Source: Mucilaginibacter psychrotolerans (GTDB lineage Bacteria > Bacteroidota > Bacteroidia > Sphingobacteriales > Sphingobacteriaceae). Taken from it: DNA of 64,000 nucleotides. Made by a program: the position numbers and the translations under genes. The stretch covers positions 62,001 to 126,000 of the forward strand of contig NZ_SOZE01000001.1 in the NCBI RefSeq assembly GCF_004519315.1, written 5' to 3'. Of the stretch, positions 20,734-31,001 are shown in pieces (the first letter of the stretch is position 1; each line of letters begins with the position of its first letter). A model generated the notes under the pieces. The model was not told the DNA's origin and did not search any database. It was given only the letters and a program-made list of their open reading frames with translations.

Positions 20734-21252
20734 ACTTGCAGTTAATGGTGTTTTGAAATGTTATTGGATCTCTATTTCGTCCTTGAGTAAGGATATACCC
20801 TCTTGAGTGCGCTCAATAAAAACCCAATAAATTAATTCGGCAGGCAAAAACAATAAGCATAGCCAAAAAAGGGCATAACTTAATTCAATAAAAAAGCATA
20901 TTGTTTGCCTACCTAATGGGCAATGAGCGAAAGGGGCGATATGTAGCGTTGCTCTGTCATGATTCCTTGATATTTAAAAGGTTAACAAATCAGGAATTGG
21001 GTGCAAATATAGAATTTTATTTGATTATCAAAAAAAAGTGTAGTCATGGAGTTCTAAAACCGGTAAAAATATTTACCGGAACATCATGCCTGTTCCCGGT
21101 TTCCAGTTGGCGTGCCCGCCGTTCAATATCATGGTTAATGTTTACATCGATCAATAGTGACGTGTGTCATTTTTTTTACTGATAGTCAGCATCTTAAATA
21201 AAAAGATTAATAGCAGGTTTGTAGTTATCAGCACAGCGTTAATACCAGAAAC
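20734..21252. other. Intergenic region, no convincing gene, one long inverted repeat
   Basis: Divergent spacer between the rtcB operon and the alcohol dehydrogenase. AGGCAAAAACAATA (20842-20855) is the near-exact inverse of TATTGTTTGCCT (20899-20910), enclosing about 43 bases, which could form a large stem-loop or mark an old insertion. A 93-codon plus-strand frame here has no recognisable features and was not accepted. Both flanking promoters must lie here, but no clear -33/-7 pair was found. Confidence 0.35.
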
Positions 21253-22290
21253 ATGAAAGCATTAGTTTACCATGGGCCAGGTCAAAAATCCTGGGAAGAA
21301 AAACCCAAACCAACTATCGTATCACCGGGTGATGCCATCATCAAAATCCTAAAAACTACAATCTGCGGTACCGACCTGCACATTATGAAAGGCGATGTTC
21401 CGGAGGTGACTGATGGCAGGATCATCGGGCATGAAGGTGTGGGTATTGTTGAAGAAGTGGGCACCGGGGTTGCCAATTTTAAACCAGGCGATCACGTAAT
21501 TATATCCTGCATAACCTCCTGCGGCAAATGTAATTATTGTAAAAAAGGCATGTATTCTCATTGTACGGATGGTGGATGGATATTGGGTCATTTGATTGAT
21601 GGTACCCAGGCTGAATATGTAAGGATCCCCCATGCTGATAATAGTCTTTACCCTATCCCGGCCGGTGCTGATGAAGAAGCTTTAGTTATGTTGAGCGATA
21701 TTTTACCAACCGGCTTTGAATGCGGTGTGTTGAACGGGCAAGTGAAACCAGGCGACATCGTTGCCATTGTAGGTGCAGGGCCCATTGGCATTGCCACTTT
21801 ACTTACTGCACAATTTTATACGCCCGCAGAAATAATAATGATAGACCAGGATGAAAATCGCCTGGAGGTGGCTGAAAAATTCGGTGCTACACATACGATC
21901 AATAGCATTGCCGAAAATGTAGTTGAAAAGGTGATGCAATTAACTGATCATATCGGGGTTGATGTAGCCATTGAAGCGGTAGGTATTCCGGAAACGTTTG
22001 AGTTATGCCAGGAAATTATAGCCCCGGGTGGTCACATTGCTAATATTGGCGTTCATGGGAAGAGTGTGTGTTTGCACCTGGAAAGCTTATGGTCGAAAAA
22101 CATTACGATCACGACTAGGCTGGTTGACACCGTAACTTCACCAATGTTATTGAAAACAATACAATCGAAAAAAATAGAACCCGCTAAATTGATCACGCAT
22201 CATTTCAGGTTAGACCAAATTGTGGATGCATACGATACGTTTGGCAATGCAGCCAAAGAGAAAGCATTGAAAGTGATTTTGAGTTCCTGA
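21253..22290 (+). CDS. Zinc-dependent alcohol dehydrogenase
   Basis: 345-residue medium-chain dehydrogenase. The catalytic zinc ligands are Cys38 (TTICGTDLH) and His60-Glu61 (IIGHEGVGIV). Structural zinc Cys90, Cys93, Cys96 and Cys104 are all present. The Rossmann motif GAGPIG lies at 174-179, followed by the acidic IDQDENRLE that favours NAD. Substrate is unknown; the closest style is the ADH/sorbitol-type enzymes found beside universal stress proteins. It leads a plus-strand series with a Usp protein (54-base gap) and a P-type ATPase, so a stress or low-oxygen role is plausible by context. Confidence 0.9.
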   Translation: MKALVYHGPGQKSWEEKPKPTIVSPGDAIIKILKTTICGTDLHIMKGDVPEVTDGRIIGHEGVGIVEEVGTGVANFKPGDHVIISCITSCGKCNYCKKGMYSHCTDGGWILGHLIDGTQAEYVRIPHADNSLYPIPAGADEEALVMLSDILPTGFECGVLNGQVKPGDIVAIVGAGPIGIATLLTAQFYTPAEIIMIDQDENRLEVAEKFGATHTINSIAENVVEKVMQLTDHIGVDVAIEAVGIPETFELCQEIIAPGGHIANIGVHGKSVCLHLESLWSKNITITTRLVDTVTSPMLLKTIQSKKIEPAKLITHHFRLDQIVDAYDTFGNAAKEKALKVILSS

Positions 22291-22344
22291 TCACCAGCCC
22301 TGTAATTATTGTAGTCCTATAACGATTTAAGCACCAGTCATATT

Positions 22345-23193
22345 ATGGAAAAGATACTTGTTACAACAGATCAGTCTACCAATTCAAAAGCCGCCATCCG
22401 TTTTGCCATTAAACTGGCCAAACTGCGTAAAGCGGAATTGATCATTCTTCACGTGTATCATCTTTTAAAACCGTTCACGTGGACCGAGCATGCATTTGCG
22501 GAGTATGGCGATAGCTTTAGAGAAAAAACAACGGAAGAACTATCGTCTTTTATTGCCGGTATCTATCATGATATTGATGAACCCGAAATTAACCACCAAT
22601 TAGCGCTGGTATCTAATATCGACGTGGTAGATGGGGTCATAGATTACGCCGGAAAGCACAATTGTTCTTATATCTGTATCAGTACACGGGGTGCCGGTGC
22701 CCTTACAAAAATGTTTGGCACGCATACCGCTAAATTGATCAGCAGTTCTCCCGTACCTGTTTTATGCATACCAAGCGGCTACCATTTAAAGGAGTTAAAA
22801 CACGTTCTGTACGCATCGGATATGACGGATTATGAAAACGAACTTAAAAAGGTTGTAGATTTTGCCCGGCCTATTCATGCTACTGTAGAGATGATGCATA
22901 TTGCCTATCCCTCGGAATTTGCTTTTGACAAGGAATTGGTAGAGGCGACACTACAGAAAAAAACGGATTATAAAGTGACTATACTAAATCCTCAAAGGGA
23001 TATTACCAATGCCTTGCTTCAGGATATAGATCATGCTGTTAAAATTAGCAAACCCTCTGTTTTGGTTCTGTTCACTCATCAGTCAAGATCTATGTTTGAA
23101 AAATTATTTTTTCCTTCCAATGCCGAAGAATACTCTTTTTACGGAAAAATTCCTTTACTCACCTTCAATAAAAATAAGGCGAGTAAAAGCTAA
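22345..23193 (+). CDS. Universal stress protein, two-domain
   Basis: 282 residues with two UspA-like halves. The first (1-145) begins KILVTTDQSTNSKAAIRFAIKLA and ends with a STRGAGALTKMFGTHTAKLI segment close to the ATP-binding G-x2-G-x9-G-S/T pattern. The second half (about 150-282) is more degenerate. Tandem Usp proteins are typical of Bacteroidota and respond to starvation, redox or envelope stress. It sits between the dehydrogenase and a P-type ATPase in the same orientation. Confidence 0.88.
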   Translation: MEKILVTTDQSTNSKAAIRFAIKLAKLRKAELIILHVYHLLKPFTWTEHAFAEYGDSFREKTTEELSSFIAGIYHDIDEPEINHQLALVSNIDVVDGVIDYAGKHNCSYICISTRGAGALTKMFGTHTAKLISSSPVPVLCIPSGYHLKELKHVLYASDMTDYENELKKVVDFARPIHATVEMMHIAYPSEFAFDKELVEATLQKKTDYKVTILNPQRDITNALLQDIDHAVKISKPSVLVLFTHQSRSMFEKLFFPSNAEEYSFYGKIPLLTFNKNKASKS

Positions 23194-23237
23194 TTATTTC
23201 TGTTTCCTTGATTGCAGGTAATAAAACCAATTTCAAC

Positions 23238-25937
23238 ATGCTGATGAAATACCCTTTAAAAAAGCCTTTTTCATTAGCTGTTGAAGAAGTTGTAAAGCTG
23301 ATACAAACCAATACTGTTGAAGGCATCTCCCATCATGAGGCCGAAAAGCGGGGCCGTGCCTACGGCCCTAATAGCTACAAAACTCAAAAACAAAAAAGCT
23401 TGTGGCTGATACTGCTCTTACAGTTCAAAAGCCCTATTGTTTACCTGCTGATAGTTGGGGCTGCTGTTTCACTTTACTTCAAGGATATTTTAGAAACGAC
23501 AGCCATTTTGGCCGTCATCTTGATTAACGCCCTGATCGGTTTTTTTATGGAGTTTCAGGCACGCAGTTCCATGAATGCATTAAAAAAAATGGATGTCATC
23601 CTGGCAAAGGTTATCCGTGGTGGCAAATCCAGATCGATCCCGTCAGAACAACTAGTCCCCGGCGATCTCATTCCGCTGGAAGCCGGAGATATTATCCCTG
23701 CAGACGGCCGCTTGGTTGCGGTCAACCGCTTACAATGCGATGAATCGTCACTTACCGGCGAATCTCTTCCTTCGGATAAAACTATTGCAGCATTAAAAGC
23801 AGATACCGTTGTTGGCGACCAGCATAACATGGTTTTTAAAGGCACATCGGTTATTAACGGGAACGGCAAAATGGTGATTACGGGTATTGCAGCCAATACG
23901 CAATTAGGTACCATTACCTCCCTGGTAGAAAGTTCTGCCGATACATCAACACCTCTGGATAAGAAGCTCAACAGATTGACCCGGAAACTGATCTGGATCA
24001 CTCTTGTAATGACCGCCATATTTGCGGTAACCGGCTTTATTCAGGGCAAAGCTTTACTAACTATCATAGAAACATCCATTGCGTTGGCAGTAGCCGCTAT
24101 ACCCGAAGGATTGCCTATTGTTGCAACGATTGCGTTGTCCTACGGCATGTTATTGATGGCCAGGCGTAACGCTGTAGTAAAAAATCTGTCTGCTGTTGAA
24201 ACGCTGGGCAGCACCGGGGTTATCCTGACGGACAAAACGGGCACCCTAACCGAGAACAAGATACATGCAGATACGTTGGCGTTTCCGGATGAAACAATCA
24301 AAGTACAAGTAGAAAAGAATCATTTAAACTTCCCCGACGGAGCAGTTAAGCTAAGCGCCGAAAATTTTGATAAGCTATTATTAGCCGGTATTTTATGCAA
24401 CGATGCCGTTGTTGAAACGGAAGACAAAAGTGCTAAACAAGCCCTGTTTAGTGGTGACCCGGTAGAAGTTGCGTTAATACAAATGGCCATTGCTGCCGGT
24501 TTAGATACACGCGCTTTAATAAAGCAGTATGTGCGTGTTGCAGAAGTACCCTTTAGTTCGGAGATCATGATGATGGGCACCTTGCATCAAATACCGTCGG
24601 GCTATTTTGTGGCGGCCAAAGGCTCTGTTGAAAACTTGCTGGAGAAATGCACCAAATTACAGTCGGGGGCGCTCATCAAAAAACTTGATAGCGAATCTCG
24701 CAAAGCCATCTTGCTGAAATCGGAAAAAATGGCCGCCGGCGGGCTGCGGGTATTGGCATTTGCTTACCGGATGGGTGAAGGGTTTGATACGCATAATTAT
24801 TTGAATGAGCTGGTGTATATTGGAATGGCCGGCTTTCTTGACCCACCCCGGTTGGACATCAAAGGAGCTATCCTGAGTTGTAGAAAAGCGGGCATTAAAG
24901 TGGTGATGATCACCGGCGACCATCCGCAAACAGCATTAAATATTGCCCGAAAGGTAGGCTTGATAGATGAGGGCGACGATGCGGTGATTACCGGAAAGGA
25001 GCTGCCCCAAACAGAACTATTAACAAAAGCATGGCGGCAACGTATTTTGGAAACAGCTGTTTTTGCCAGGGCCTCCCCCAAACAAAAACTGGAAATAGCG
25101 GATGTTTTTCAAAAGGCGGGATCAATAGTTGCCATGACGGGCGACGGTGTAAACGATGCACCGGCATTAAAGAAAGCAGATGTGGGTATTGCCATGGGCA
25201 TTAGGGGAACGCAGGTAGCCAAAGAAACCGCGAGTATTATTTTGAAAGATGATTCTTTTACATCCATTGCCCAGGCGGTGGCCCATGGTCGGGAGATTTT
25301 TCAGAACATCCAAAAGTTTGTCGTGTACCTGGTATCGTGCAATCTGAGCGAGATATTTATTGTGACGATATTGGGCGTAGCAATACCGGGCGCTACCTTG
25401 TTGCCGTTACAGATATTGTTCCTTAACATGGTTACTGACATCTTCCCGGCATTGGCCTTAGGCTTGGGTACAGGCGATAAAACGGTGATGTTGAGACCGC
25501 CAAGAGCCCCCGAAAAGAATATCATCACCAACAAAAAATGGCTGATTATCGCCTTATACTCGGCTTCTATCACCTCGGCGGTGGTCATTGCAGTTGTTTA
25601 TTGCAAAGAAGTACTGCATAGCGATGATCGTATCTGCAACAATATCGCTTTTATCACGCTAACCTTCGCCCAGTTATTTCATGTGTTCAACATGTCATCG
25701 GATGGCGAAGGTTTTATAAATAATGAAATTACCCGGAACAAATGGGTATGGATAGCTATGTTGATCTGCAGTGGGCTTACAATAATGGTATTCGCTGTGC
25801 CCGGTATGCGTTTAGTTTTAGGGCTATCGGTACTTTCATTTACATTATGGGCAGTCGCTACAGTTGCCAGCCTGCTGCCATTGCTTGTCTTCCAGGCCGT
25901 CAAAGCCGTTCAGAAAATGAAGAGCCGAAGGGGCTAA
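23238..25937 (+). CDS. Cation-transporting P-type ATPase (type II, Ca2+/Mg2+-like)
   Basis: About 899 residues from the ATG at 23238 (MLMKYPLKKPFSL). An in-frame ATG at 23208 would add ten residues that do not look family-like. Present are the cation ATPase N-domain, the actuator TGES loop, PEGLP in TM4, the phosphorylation site DKTGTLTEN (Asp at 24231-24233), TGDGVNDAPALKKADVGIAMG, and C-terminal helices with NMVTDIFPALALG. PEGLP and overall layout fit SERCA/PMR-like or Mg-type pumps; the ion cannot be fixed. The 3' end overlaps the convergent AI-2E transporter gene by four bases. Confidence 0.92.
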   Translation: MLMKYPLKKPFSLAVEEVVKLIQTNTVEGISHHEAEKRGRAYGPNSYKTQKQKSLWLILLLQFKSPIVYLLIVGAAVSLYFKDILETTAILAVILINALIGFFMEFQARSSMNALKKMDVILAKVIRGGKSRSIPSEQLVPGDLIPLEAGDIIPADGRLVAVNRLQCDESSLTGESLPSDKTIAALKADTVVGDQHNMVFKGTSVINGNGKMVITGIAANTQLGTITSLVESSADTSTPLDKKLNRLTRKLIWITLVMTAIFAVTGFIQGKALLTIIETSIALAVAAIPEGLPIVATIALSYGMLLMARRNAVVKNLSAVETLGSTGVILTDKTGTLTENKIHADTLAFPDETIKVQVEKNHLNFPDGAVKLSAENFDKLLLAGILCNDAVVETEDKSAKQALFSGDPVEVALIQMAIAAGLDTRALIKQYVRVAEVPFSSEIMMMGTLHQIPSGYFVAAKGSVENLLEKCTKLQSGALIKKLDSESRKAILLKSEKMAAGGLRVLAFAYRMGEGFDTHNYLNELVYIGMAGFLDPPRLDIKGAILSCRKAGIKVVMITGDHPQTALNIARKVGLIDEGDDAVITGKELPQTELLTKAWRQRILETAVFARASPKQKLEIADVFQKAGSIVAMTGDGVNDAPALKKADVGIAMGIRGTQVAKETASIILKDDSFTSIAQAVAHGREIFQNIQKFVVYLVSCNLSEIFIVTILGVAIPGATLLPLQILFLNMVTDIFPALALGLGTGDKTVMLRPPRAPEKNIITNKKWLIIALYSASITSAVVIAVVYCKEVLHSDDRICNNIAFITLTFAQLFHVFNMSSDGEGFINNEITRNKWVWIAMLICSGLTIMVFAVPGMRLVLGLSVLSFTLWAVATVASLLPLLVFQAVKAVQKMKSRRG

Positions 25938-27004
25938 ACCTGCATCTCGTTTTTTACCGGCCGTTCATCGCCCAGCAACACGCCCCATTGCTTATAATTT
26001 TCGCTACGATCAAACACGATCTTCAAAATAGACAGCACCGGCATAGCGAGAAACATGCCCGAAAGCCCCGCCATAACCCCGCCAATGATTATACCCACAA
26101 TGGATACAAGCGGGTTGATTTTTACCTGCGAACCTACGATCCGCGGCATCAGGATATTATTGTCGAGAAACTGCACCGCCGTAATAGCTCCCAACACAAT
26201 CAGTACATCTGCCATGCTATCTGATGAAGCAAGGGTGAGCAACACGCCCAGGATATTGCCTATGAGGGCACCCAGGTAAGGGATAAGGTTTAGAAAAGCG
26301 AAGATGATGCCGATGAGTAAGGCATTTTGGATGCCGAAAAGCCACAAGGCACCGCCTAACAGGATAATGATATACGTAATCTGTATCAGCAAGCCCAGCA
26401 GGTAGCTCTTAATCATTTTTTCAGTTTGCCTTACAGCTTGCTCCACATTTTGATAGTCCTCTTTTTTAAACCACATCAACAGGAATTTTAAAAAAAGGTT
26501 CCTGTACAGCATTATCAGGTAGATGTAAATGGGCAATAATCCTATAAAGATGGCAACGCCCGACAATGACCCCGCTGCGCCGCTCAAAACTCCGCCGAGT
26601 GAACTGAATAGTTTCTTGCTCTGCACGTTAATAAATTTCACCTGTTCTGCCGGCGAGTATCCAAACGACTTGCTGATCCAGATGCTTAAATTGTCCAAAT
26701 GTTTGGCAACAGTGCGTTGAATCTGCGGAAAATCATCTAACAGAGCACCAATCTGGCTGGAGAACAGCCAAATGATCAACGCCAGGATAATCGCCAATAA
26801 TAATATCGGTAAAAAAACCGCAATCGCTTCAGGTACTTTTAATTTCCTGAAAAAGCGAAAGACGGGTAAAAGTACCAGGCTGAAGAAAAATGCCATCAAC
26901 AACGGCATGATGACCGTGTTTCCCGCCACTATGATGGTTCCTAAAACAAACAGACCTATGAGTTCAATGGACCGCTTTACGGTCGCCGGCATTTCTTTTA
27001 CCAT
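25934..27004 (-). CDS. AI-2E family transporter (YdiK/PerM-like membrane protein)
   Basis: 356 residues with about eight hydrophobic helices in the usual AI-2E exporter layout. The family pattern is clearest near the C-terminus: LLIGIIFAFLNLIPYLGALIGNILG, followed by DNNILMPRIVGSQVKINPLVS and GLSGMFLAMP. The family includes quorum-signal exporters and Na+/H+ antiporters, so the substrate is open. It is the downstream member of a minus-strand trio, 12 bases after the CDP-alcohol transferase. Confidence 0.88.
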   Translation of the reverse strand: MVKEMPATVKRSIELIGLFVLGTIIVAGNTVIMPLLMAFFFSLVLLPVFRFFRKLKVPEAIAVFLPILLLAIILALIIWLFSSQIGALLDDFPQIQRTVAKHLDNLSIWISKSFGYSPAEQVKFINVQSKKLFSSLGGVLSGAAGSLSGVAIFIGLLPIYIYLIMLYRNLFLKFLLMWFKKEDYQNVEQAVRQTEKMIKSYLLGLLIQITYIIILLGGALWLFGIQNALLIGIIFAFLNLIPYLGALIGNILGVLLTLASSDSMADVLIVLGAITAVQFLDNNILMPRIVGSQVKINPLVSIVGIIIGGVMAGLSGMFLAMPVLSILKIVFDRSENYKQWGVLLGDERPVKNEMQV

Positions 27005-27016
27005 GGGGTACAGTTT

Positions 27017-27616
27017 TTATGCTTTTTGTAATGCACGTTTTTTAATTACCCAATATAGGCCTTTTATATCGGTTTCCCATTTGGGGATAATAAGGACGAG
27101 CGCGATCTCCTCCAATAAGTCGAGGATGGTTAACGCTGATACCCAATAAAACAGTACATAAACAGGTGCGGGCAGCCAATAAAAAAGTACCAGGAATATG
27201 CCCTGGAAAACAGTAACAAATTTGGCCAGGTAGGTATGAAAACTACTGATTTTACGATAACGGATCAATGCAAAACAGATTTGGGTTATAAAAAGCAATA
27301 CTTGTACTACTATCAACACCAATTCTTTCCGCAGAAAATCCGGGTTCACTAAAGTTATACCGAAAATTGCCACCGCGATGGTCAGGTCGTCTGAAACAGA
27401 ATCCAGGATGGAACCGAAGACGCTGGTAACTTTATATCGGCGGGCAAGGTAGCCGTCAATGGCATCTGTAAGGAAGCTAACCGCCAGCAGCCATTTAAAA
27501 ACGGCCAGATGGTTACGGAATAATAATGTCAGAAGTACCGGTGCTGCTAATAACCTGTAAAAGGTGATCGCATTGACCATGTAGTAACTTGGTTTATGGG
27601 TGGGGTTGATCAGCAT
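27017..27616 (-). CDS. CDP-alcohol phosphatidyltransferase family protein
   Basis: 199 residues, about five or six membrane helices. The signature D-G-x2-A-R-x8-G-x3-D-x3-D is complete: Asp51, Asp54-Gly55, Ala58-Arg59, Gly68, Asp72 and Asp76. Such enzymes move a phosphoalcohol head group from or to CDP-diacylglycerol in the membrane, for example phosphatidylglycerophosphate or cardiolipin synthesis. The product cannot be told from sequence. It is spaced 8 bases from the upstream membrane protein gene and 12 from the AI-2E gene. Confidence 0.88.
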   Translation of the reverse strand: MLINPTHKPSYYMVNAITFYRLLAAPVLLTLLFRNHLAVFKWLLAVSFLTDAIDGYLARRYKVTSVFGSILDSVSDDLTIAVAIFGITLVNPDFLRKELVLIVVQVLLFITQICFALIRYRKISSFHTYLAKFVTVFQGIFLVLFYWLPAPVYVLFYWVSALTILDLLEEIALVLIIPKWETDIKGLYWVIKKRALQKA

Positions 27617-27624
27617 GGTTACGG

Positions 27625-28110
27625 TTAATCATTATCCTTACCGGTTCCATCTTTAACCGGCGATGTCGTATTCGTTCCAATTTCTGTATGCCTGATCTGT
27701 CCGCCTAAATAACCTGTCCTAGCAATCAGCCCGAAGCCAATTAATGATGCCATAAGCGTAAGCAATGCCAAAGGCCTGGTTAGAGAAGGACTTTTCAGTG
27801 TAACAAAAATCCCGGTTAAGGCTGCCACACCTGTAACCATTAAGCTAATTAACGAAATCAAGGCCGACTCCGCATGTTCTTCTATCGCATCTTTGGATAT
27901 GCCCTGTAAATGTTCTACCGTTTCTTCTGCACCTTCGCCGGTTGCATAAGCTATACCAGCTCCTATAGCAGATATGATCAAAACATTATAGGCGGCAATT
28001 AAAGTAGCATTGCTTTTTGTCCATATCCCATGGATTAAAACAAATGCACCCAGCGCAGCGCCAACGATTGGCAGGTGGGTGATCAGCAGGTGAATGTGCG
28101 TCTCGTTCAT
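27625..28110 (-). CDS. DUF2231-like membrane protein
   Basis: 161 residues with about four hydrophobic helices and conserved-looking histidines near the N-terminus (THIHLLITHLPIVGAALG). His- and Glu-rich segments between helices 2 and 3 (EGAEETVEHLQ, IEEHAESAL) resemble DUF2231 membrane proteins, for which haem or metal binding has been proposed. It leads the minus-strand trio and is divergent from the second P-type ATPase. The family assignment is moderate. Confidence 0.7.
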   Translation of the reverse strand: MNETHIHLLITHLPIVGAALGAFVLIHGIWTKSNATLIAAYNVLIISAIGAGIAYATGEGAEETVEHLQGISKDAIEEHAESALISLISLMVTGVAALTGIFVTLKSPSLTRPLALLTLMASLIGFGLIARTGYLGGQIRHTEIGTNTTSPVKDGTGKDND

Positions 28111-28344
28111 GACTTTTTTTCTCCAAGTTCACTATTTAAATACACTATTTAAGTAATTGCTATCAAGCGTTTTAGTGATACCTGTCATTTATTTTTGATA
28201 AACAAAGTATCAATTTTATATGTTAGAAAAGATGCCGTCATGCATATGTATGGCGGCAGCTTCCCGGTGTTTCAATTAGCACTTTACCTCCGGTAGCGAC
28301 ATCATCTAGCAGGCCCACAAATCATCATTGATCAATCAAAAAAA

Positions 28345-30870
28345 ATGGCAGTAAATAATTTTAACATAACCGGGTTAAGTGAAAAGGAGGTACTTGCCGC
28401 AAGGCTGAAACATGGGGCTAACAGCTTGTCGTTTAAAAAGGAAAACGGATTTATTGATGCACTCAAAGGGCTTGCAAAAGAGCCGATGGTGATACTGCTT
28501 TTAGTCACTTCGAGTATCTACTTTGTTAGCGGAAAAACCGGCGACGGCATTTTTCTTGCTTCAGCAATTCTGCTTGTTGCGGGTATTTCTTTATACCAGG
28601 ACTCGCGAAGCCGCAACGCGCTGGAAAAATTGAAGGATTTTTCGCAACCGAAATGTAAGGTGATCAGAAACGGAGAAGTTTTAGAAATAAAAAGCGAAGA
28701 ACTTGTGCTTGGCGACAGCCTGATGGTAGAAGAAGGAACATCGATAACCGCAGATGGGATTATTGTACAATCTAATGATTTTTCGGTTAACGAAAGTATC
28801 CTCACTGGCGAATCCATGCCGGTATATAAAGATAAAGCCGCTGATGACAATTTAATTTTTCATGGTACCACGGTAGCAAGCGGTTTGGCTATCGCTACTA
28901 TAACCGCCATAGGCAATCAAACCCGGCTTGGAAAAATAGGTAAAAGCCTGGAATCTATTACAGAAGAGAAAACCCCGCTGGAACTACAGATCAACAATTT
29001 TGTAAAAAAGATGGTGATTGCCGGCGTGATTGTATTCCTGATTGTGTGGGGTATTAACTATCTGCATTCGGCTAATGTTTTAGACAGTCTTATTAAAGCA
29101 CTCACCCTGGCCATGAGCATTTTGCCCGAGGAGATCCCGGTTGCCTTTACCACCTTTATGGCACTTGGTGCCTGGCGGCTAATGAAAATGGGTATCGTGG
29201 TGAAGCAAATGAAAACAGTGGAGACCCTGGGCAGTGCGTCTGTAATATGCACGGATAAAACCGGCACCTTAACCGAGAATAAGATGAGCCTGGCGAAAGT
29301 GTACACCTTGCCAGATAATAGAATCGCTGACGCAGCGGAAAAGATAACGGGTAGTACTGAGCAAGAACTGATAGCATTGGCCATGTGGGCCAGCGAACCA
29401 ATCCCTTTCGATCCGATGGAAATTGCCCTGCACGAAGCCTATTCCAAAACAGGCCTTGCGGATGAGCGTCCGGCATATAAAATGATCCACGAATATCCAT
29501 TAGGGGGGAAGCCGCCTATGATGACCCACCTGTTTGAAGATGCAAAGGGGCATCGCATCATCGCGGCTAAAGGCGCAGCCGAAGCGCTGATAAGCATTAG
29601 CCATTTAAGCAGCACGCAAAAGGAACAGGTAGCTGGCGCAATTGAGGTACTTGCCTCAGCTGGTTACCGGATATTGGCTGTGGGCGAAGCGAGTTTTACA
29701 GGTAATGACTTCCCTGGTACCCAGCAGGAATTTACTTTTGCATTTAAAGGACTCGTCGCCTTTTATGACCCGCCTAAGAAAAACATAAACGCGGTGTTGG
29801 AGGGGTTTTATCAGGCGGGTATCTCGGTTAAGATCATTACCGGCGATAATGCGGAAACCACCGGCGCTATTGCCCGGCAAATTGATTTTCAAGGAGCGGA
29901 GCAATGTATTAACGGAGATGAACTCATGAAGCTTTCAGAAAAGGCGCTTGGAGAGAAAGTAGAAACCGTGAATATTTTTACCCGCATGTTTCCGGATGCC
30001 AAGCTAAAGATTATTAATGCCTTAAAAGCCAAGCATGAAATAGTAGCGATGACGGGTGATGGTGTAAACGACGGGCCTGCTTTAAAAGCTGCCCATATTG
30101 GCATTGCCATGGGCAAAAAAGGCACCGAAATTGCCAAGCAGGCGGCCTCATTGATCTTGCTGGAAGATGATCTATCAAAAATGGTTGATGCCATAGCCAT
30201 GGGTCGGCGCATCTACACCAACCTGAAAAAGGCCATACAGTACATCATTTCCATCCATATCCCTATCGTATTAACCGTGTTTATCCCGCTGGCGCTGGGT
30301 TGGATATACCCTAATATTTTTTCTCCTGTACATATCATTTTCCTGGAATTGATCATGGGGCCCACCTGTTCCATTATTTATGAGAATGAGCCCATGGAAA
30401 AGAATACCATGCTGCAAAAGCCGCGTCCGTTCAGTACCACTTTCTTTAATTGGAAAGAGCTCACCACCAGTATTATACAAGGGCTAATAATCACTATCGG
30501 CACGCTGGCAACCTACCAATACGCCGTAAGCAAAGGCGCGGATGAGCAATTGACCCGTACCATGGTTTTTGCCTGCTTGATAGCGGCTAACATTTTTCTA
30601 ACCCTGGTCAACCGTTCATTCTACTATTCGCTGTTTACAACCATCAGGTATAAAAACAACCTGGTGTTGCTAATCATTGGCATCACGCTGTTGATTACAG
30701 CTTCGCTTATCTATCTTAAACCGTTAGCCGGTTTCTTTGGTTTCGAGCCGTTGACCTTATCCGAACTTTTAATAAGCGTGGCTATAGGCATTGTGTCTGT
30801 GATATGGTTTGAACTTTTTAAATGGCGAAAACGAATGGCTGGCGGCAATACGCTTAAAAATCGTAAGTAA
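28345..30870 (+). CDS. Cation-translocating P-type ATPase (PEEIP variant)
   Basis: 841 residues. It carries TGES in the actuator domain, DKTGTLTEN with the phospho-acceptor Asp304, TGDGVNDGPALKAAHIGIAMG, and a C-terminal membrane block. The TM4 motif is LPEEIPVAF instead of PEGLP, so its ion coordination should differ from the other ATPase at 23238-25937. It is 58 residues shorter than that paralogue and lacks part of the insert after the phosphorylation site. The ion specificity is unknown. It stands divergent from the DUF2231-like gene. Confidence 0.92.
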   Translation: MAVNNFNITGLSEKEVLAARLKHGANSLSFKKENGFIDALKGLAKEPMVILLLVTSSIYFVSGKTGDGIFLASAILLVAGISLYQDSRSRNALEKLKDFSQPKCKVIRNGEVLEIKSEELVLGDSLMVEEGTSITADGIIVQSNDFSVNESILTGESMPVYKDKAADDNLIFHGTTVASGLAIATITAIGNQTRLGKIGKSLESITEEKTPLELQINNFVKKMVIAGVIVFLIVWGINYLHSANVLDSLIKALTLAMSILPEEIPVAFTTFMALGAWRLMKMGIVVKQMKTVETLGSASVICTDKTGTLTENKMSLAKVYTLPDNRIADAAEKITGSTEQELIALAMWASEPIPFDPMEIALHEAYSKTGLADERPAYKMIHEYPLGGKPPMMTHLFEDAKGHRIIAAKGAAEALISISHLSSTQKEQVAGAIEVLASAGYRILAVGEASFTGNDFPGTQQEFTFAFKGLVAFYDPPKKNINAVLEGFYQAGISVKIITGDNAETTGAIARQIDFQGAEQCINGDELMKLSEKALGEKVETVNIFTRMFPDAKLKIINALKAKHEIVAMTGDGVNDGPALKAAHIGIAMGKKGTEIAKQAASLILLEDDLSKMVDAIAMGRRIYTNLKKAIQYIISIHIPIVLTVFIPLALGWIYPNIFSPVHIIFLELIMGPTCSIIYENEPMEKNTMLQKPRPFSTTFFNWKELTTSIIQGLIITIGTLATYQYAVSKGADEQLTRTMVFACLIAANIFLTLVNRSFYYSLFTTIRYKNNLVLLIIGITLLITASLIYLKPLAGFFGFEPLTLSELLISVAIGIVSVIWFELFKWRKRMAGGNTLKNRK

Positions 30871-31001
30871 CCATGAACTACTTTTTAAGTACAATACCGA
30901 TAATGTCAACCAAAATAGTGTATAATCAACCTCACTTATTTTGAATGCATTGGTATTAAATATTTAACATCAATAACATATTCGTTTCTTACTTTACCAA
31001 A

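Noticed and set aside
20901..21182. A 93-codon plus-strand frame in the rtcB-ADH spacer
   Set aside because: No start context or domain, composition like the noncoding surroundings, and it begins inside the inverted repeat arm.
21253..30870. The ADH/Usp/ATPase block as a mobile island
   Set aside because: No integrase, transposase, flanking repeats or tRNA junction was seen; it reads as ordinary chromosomal stress genes.
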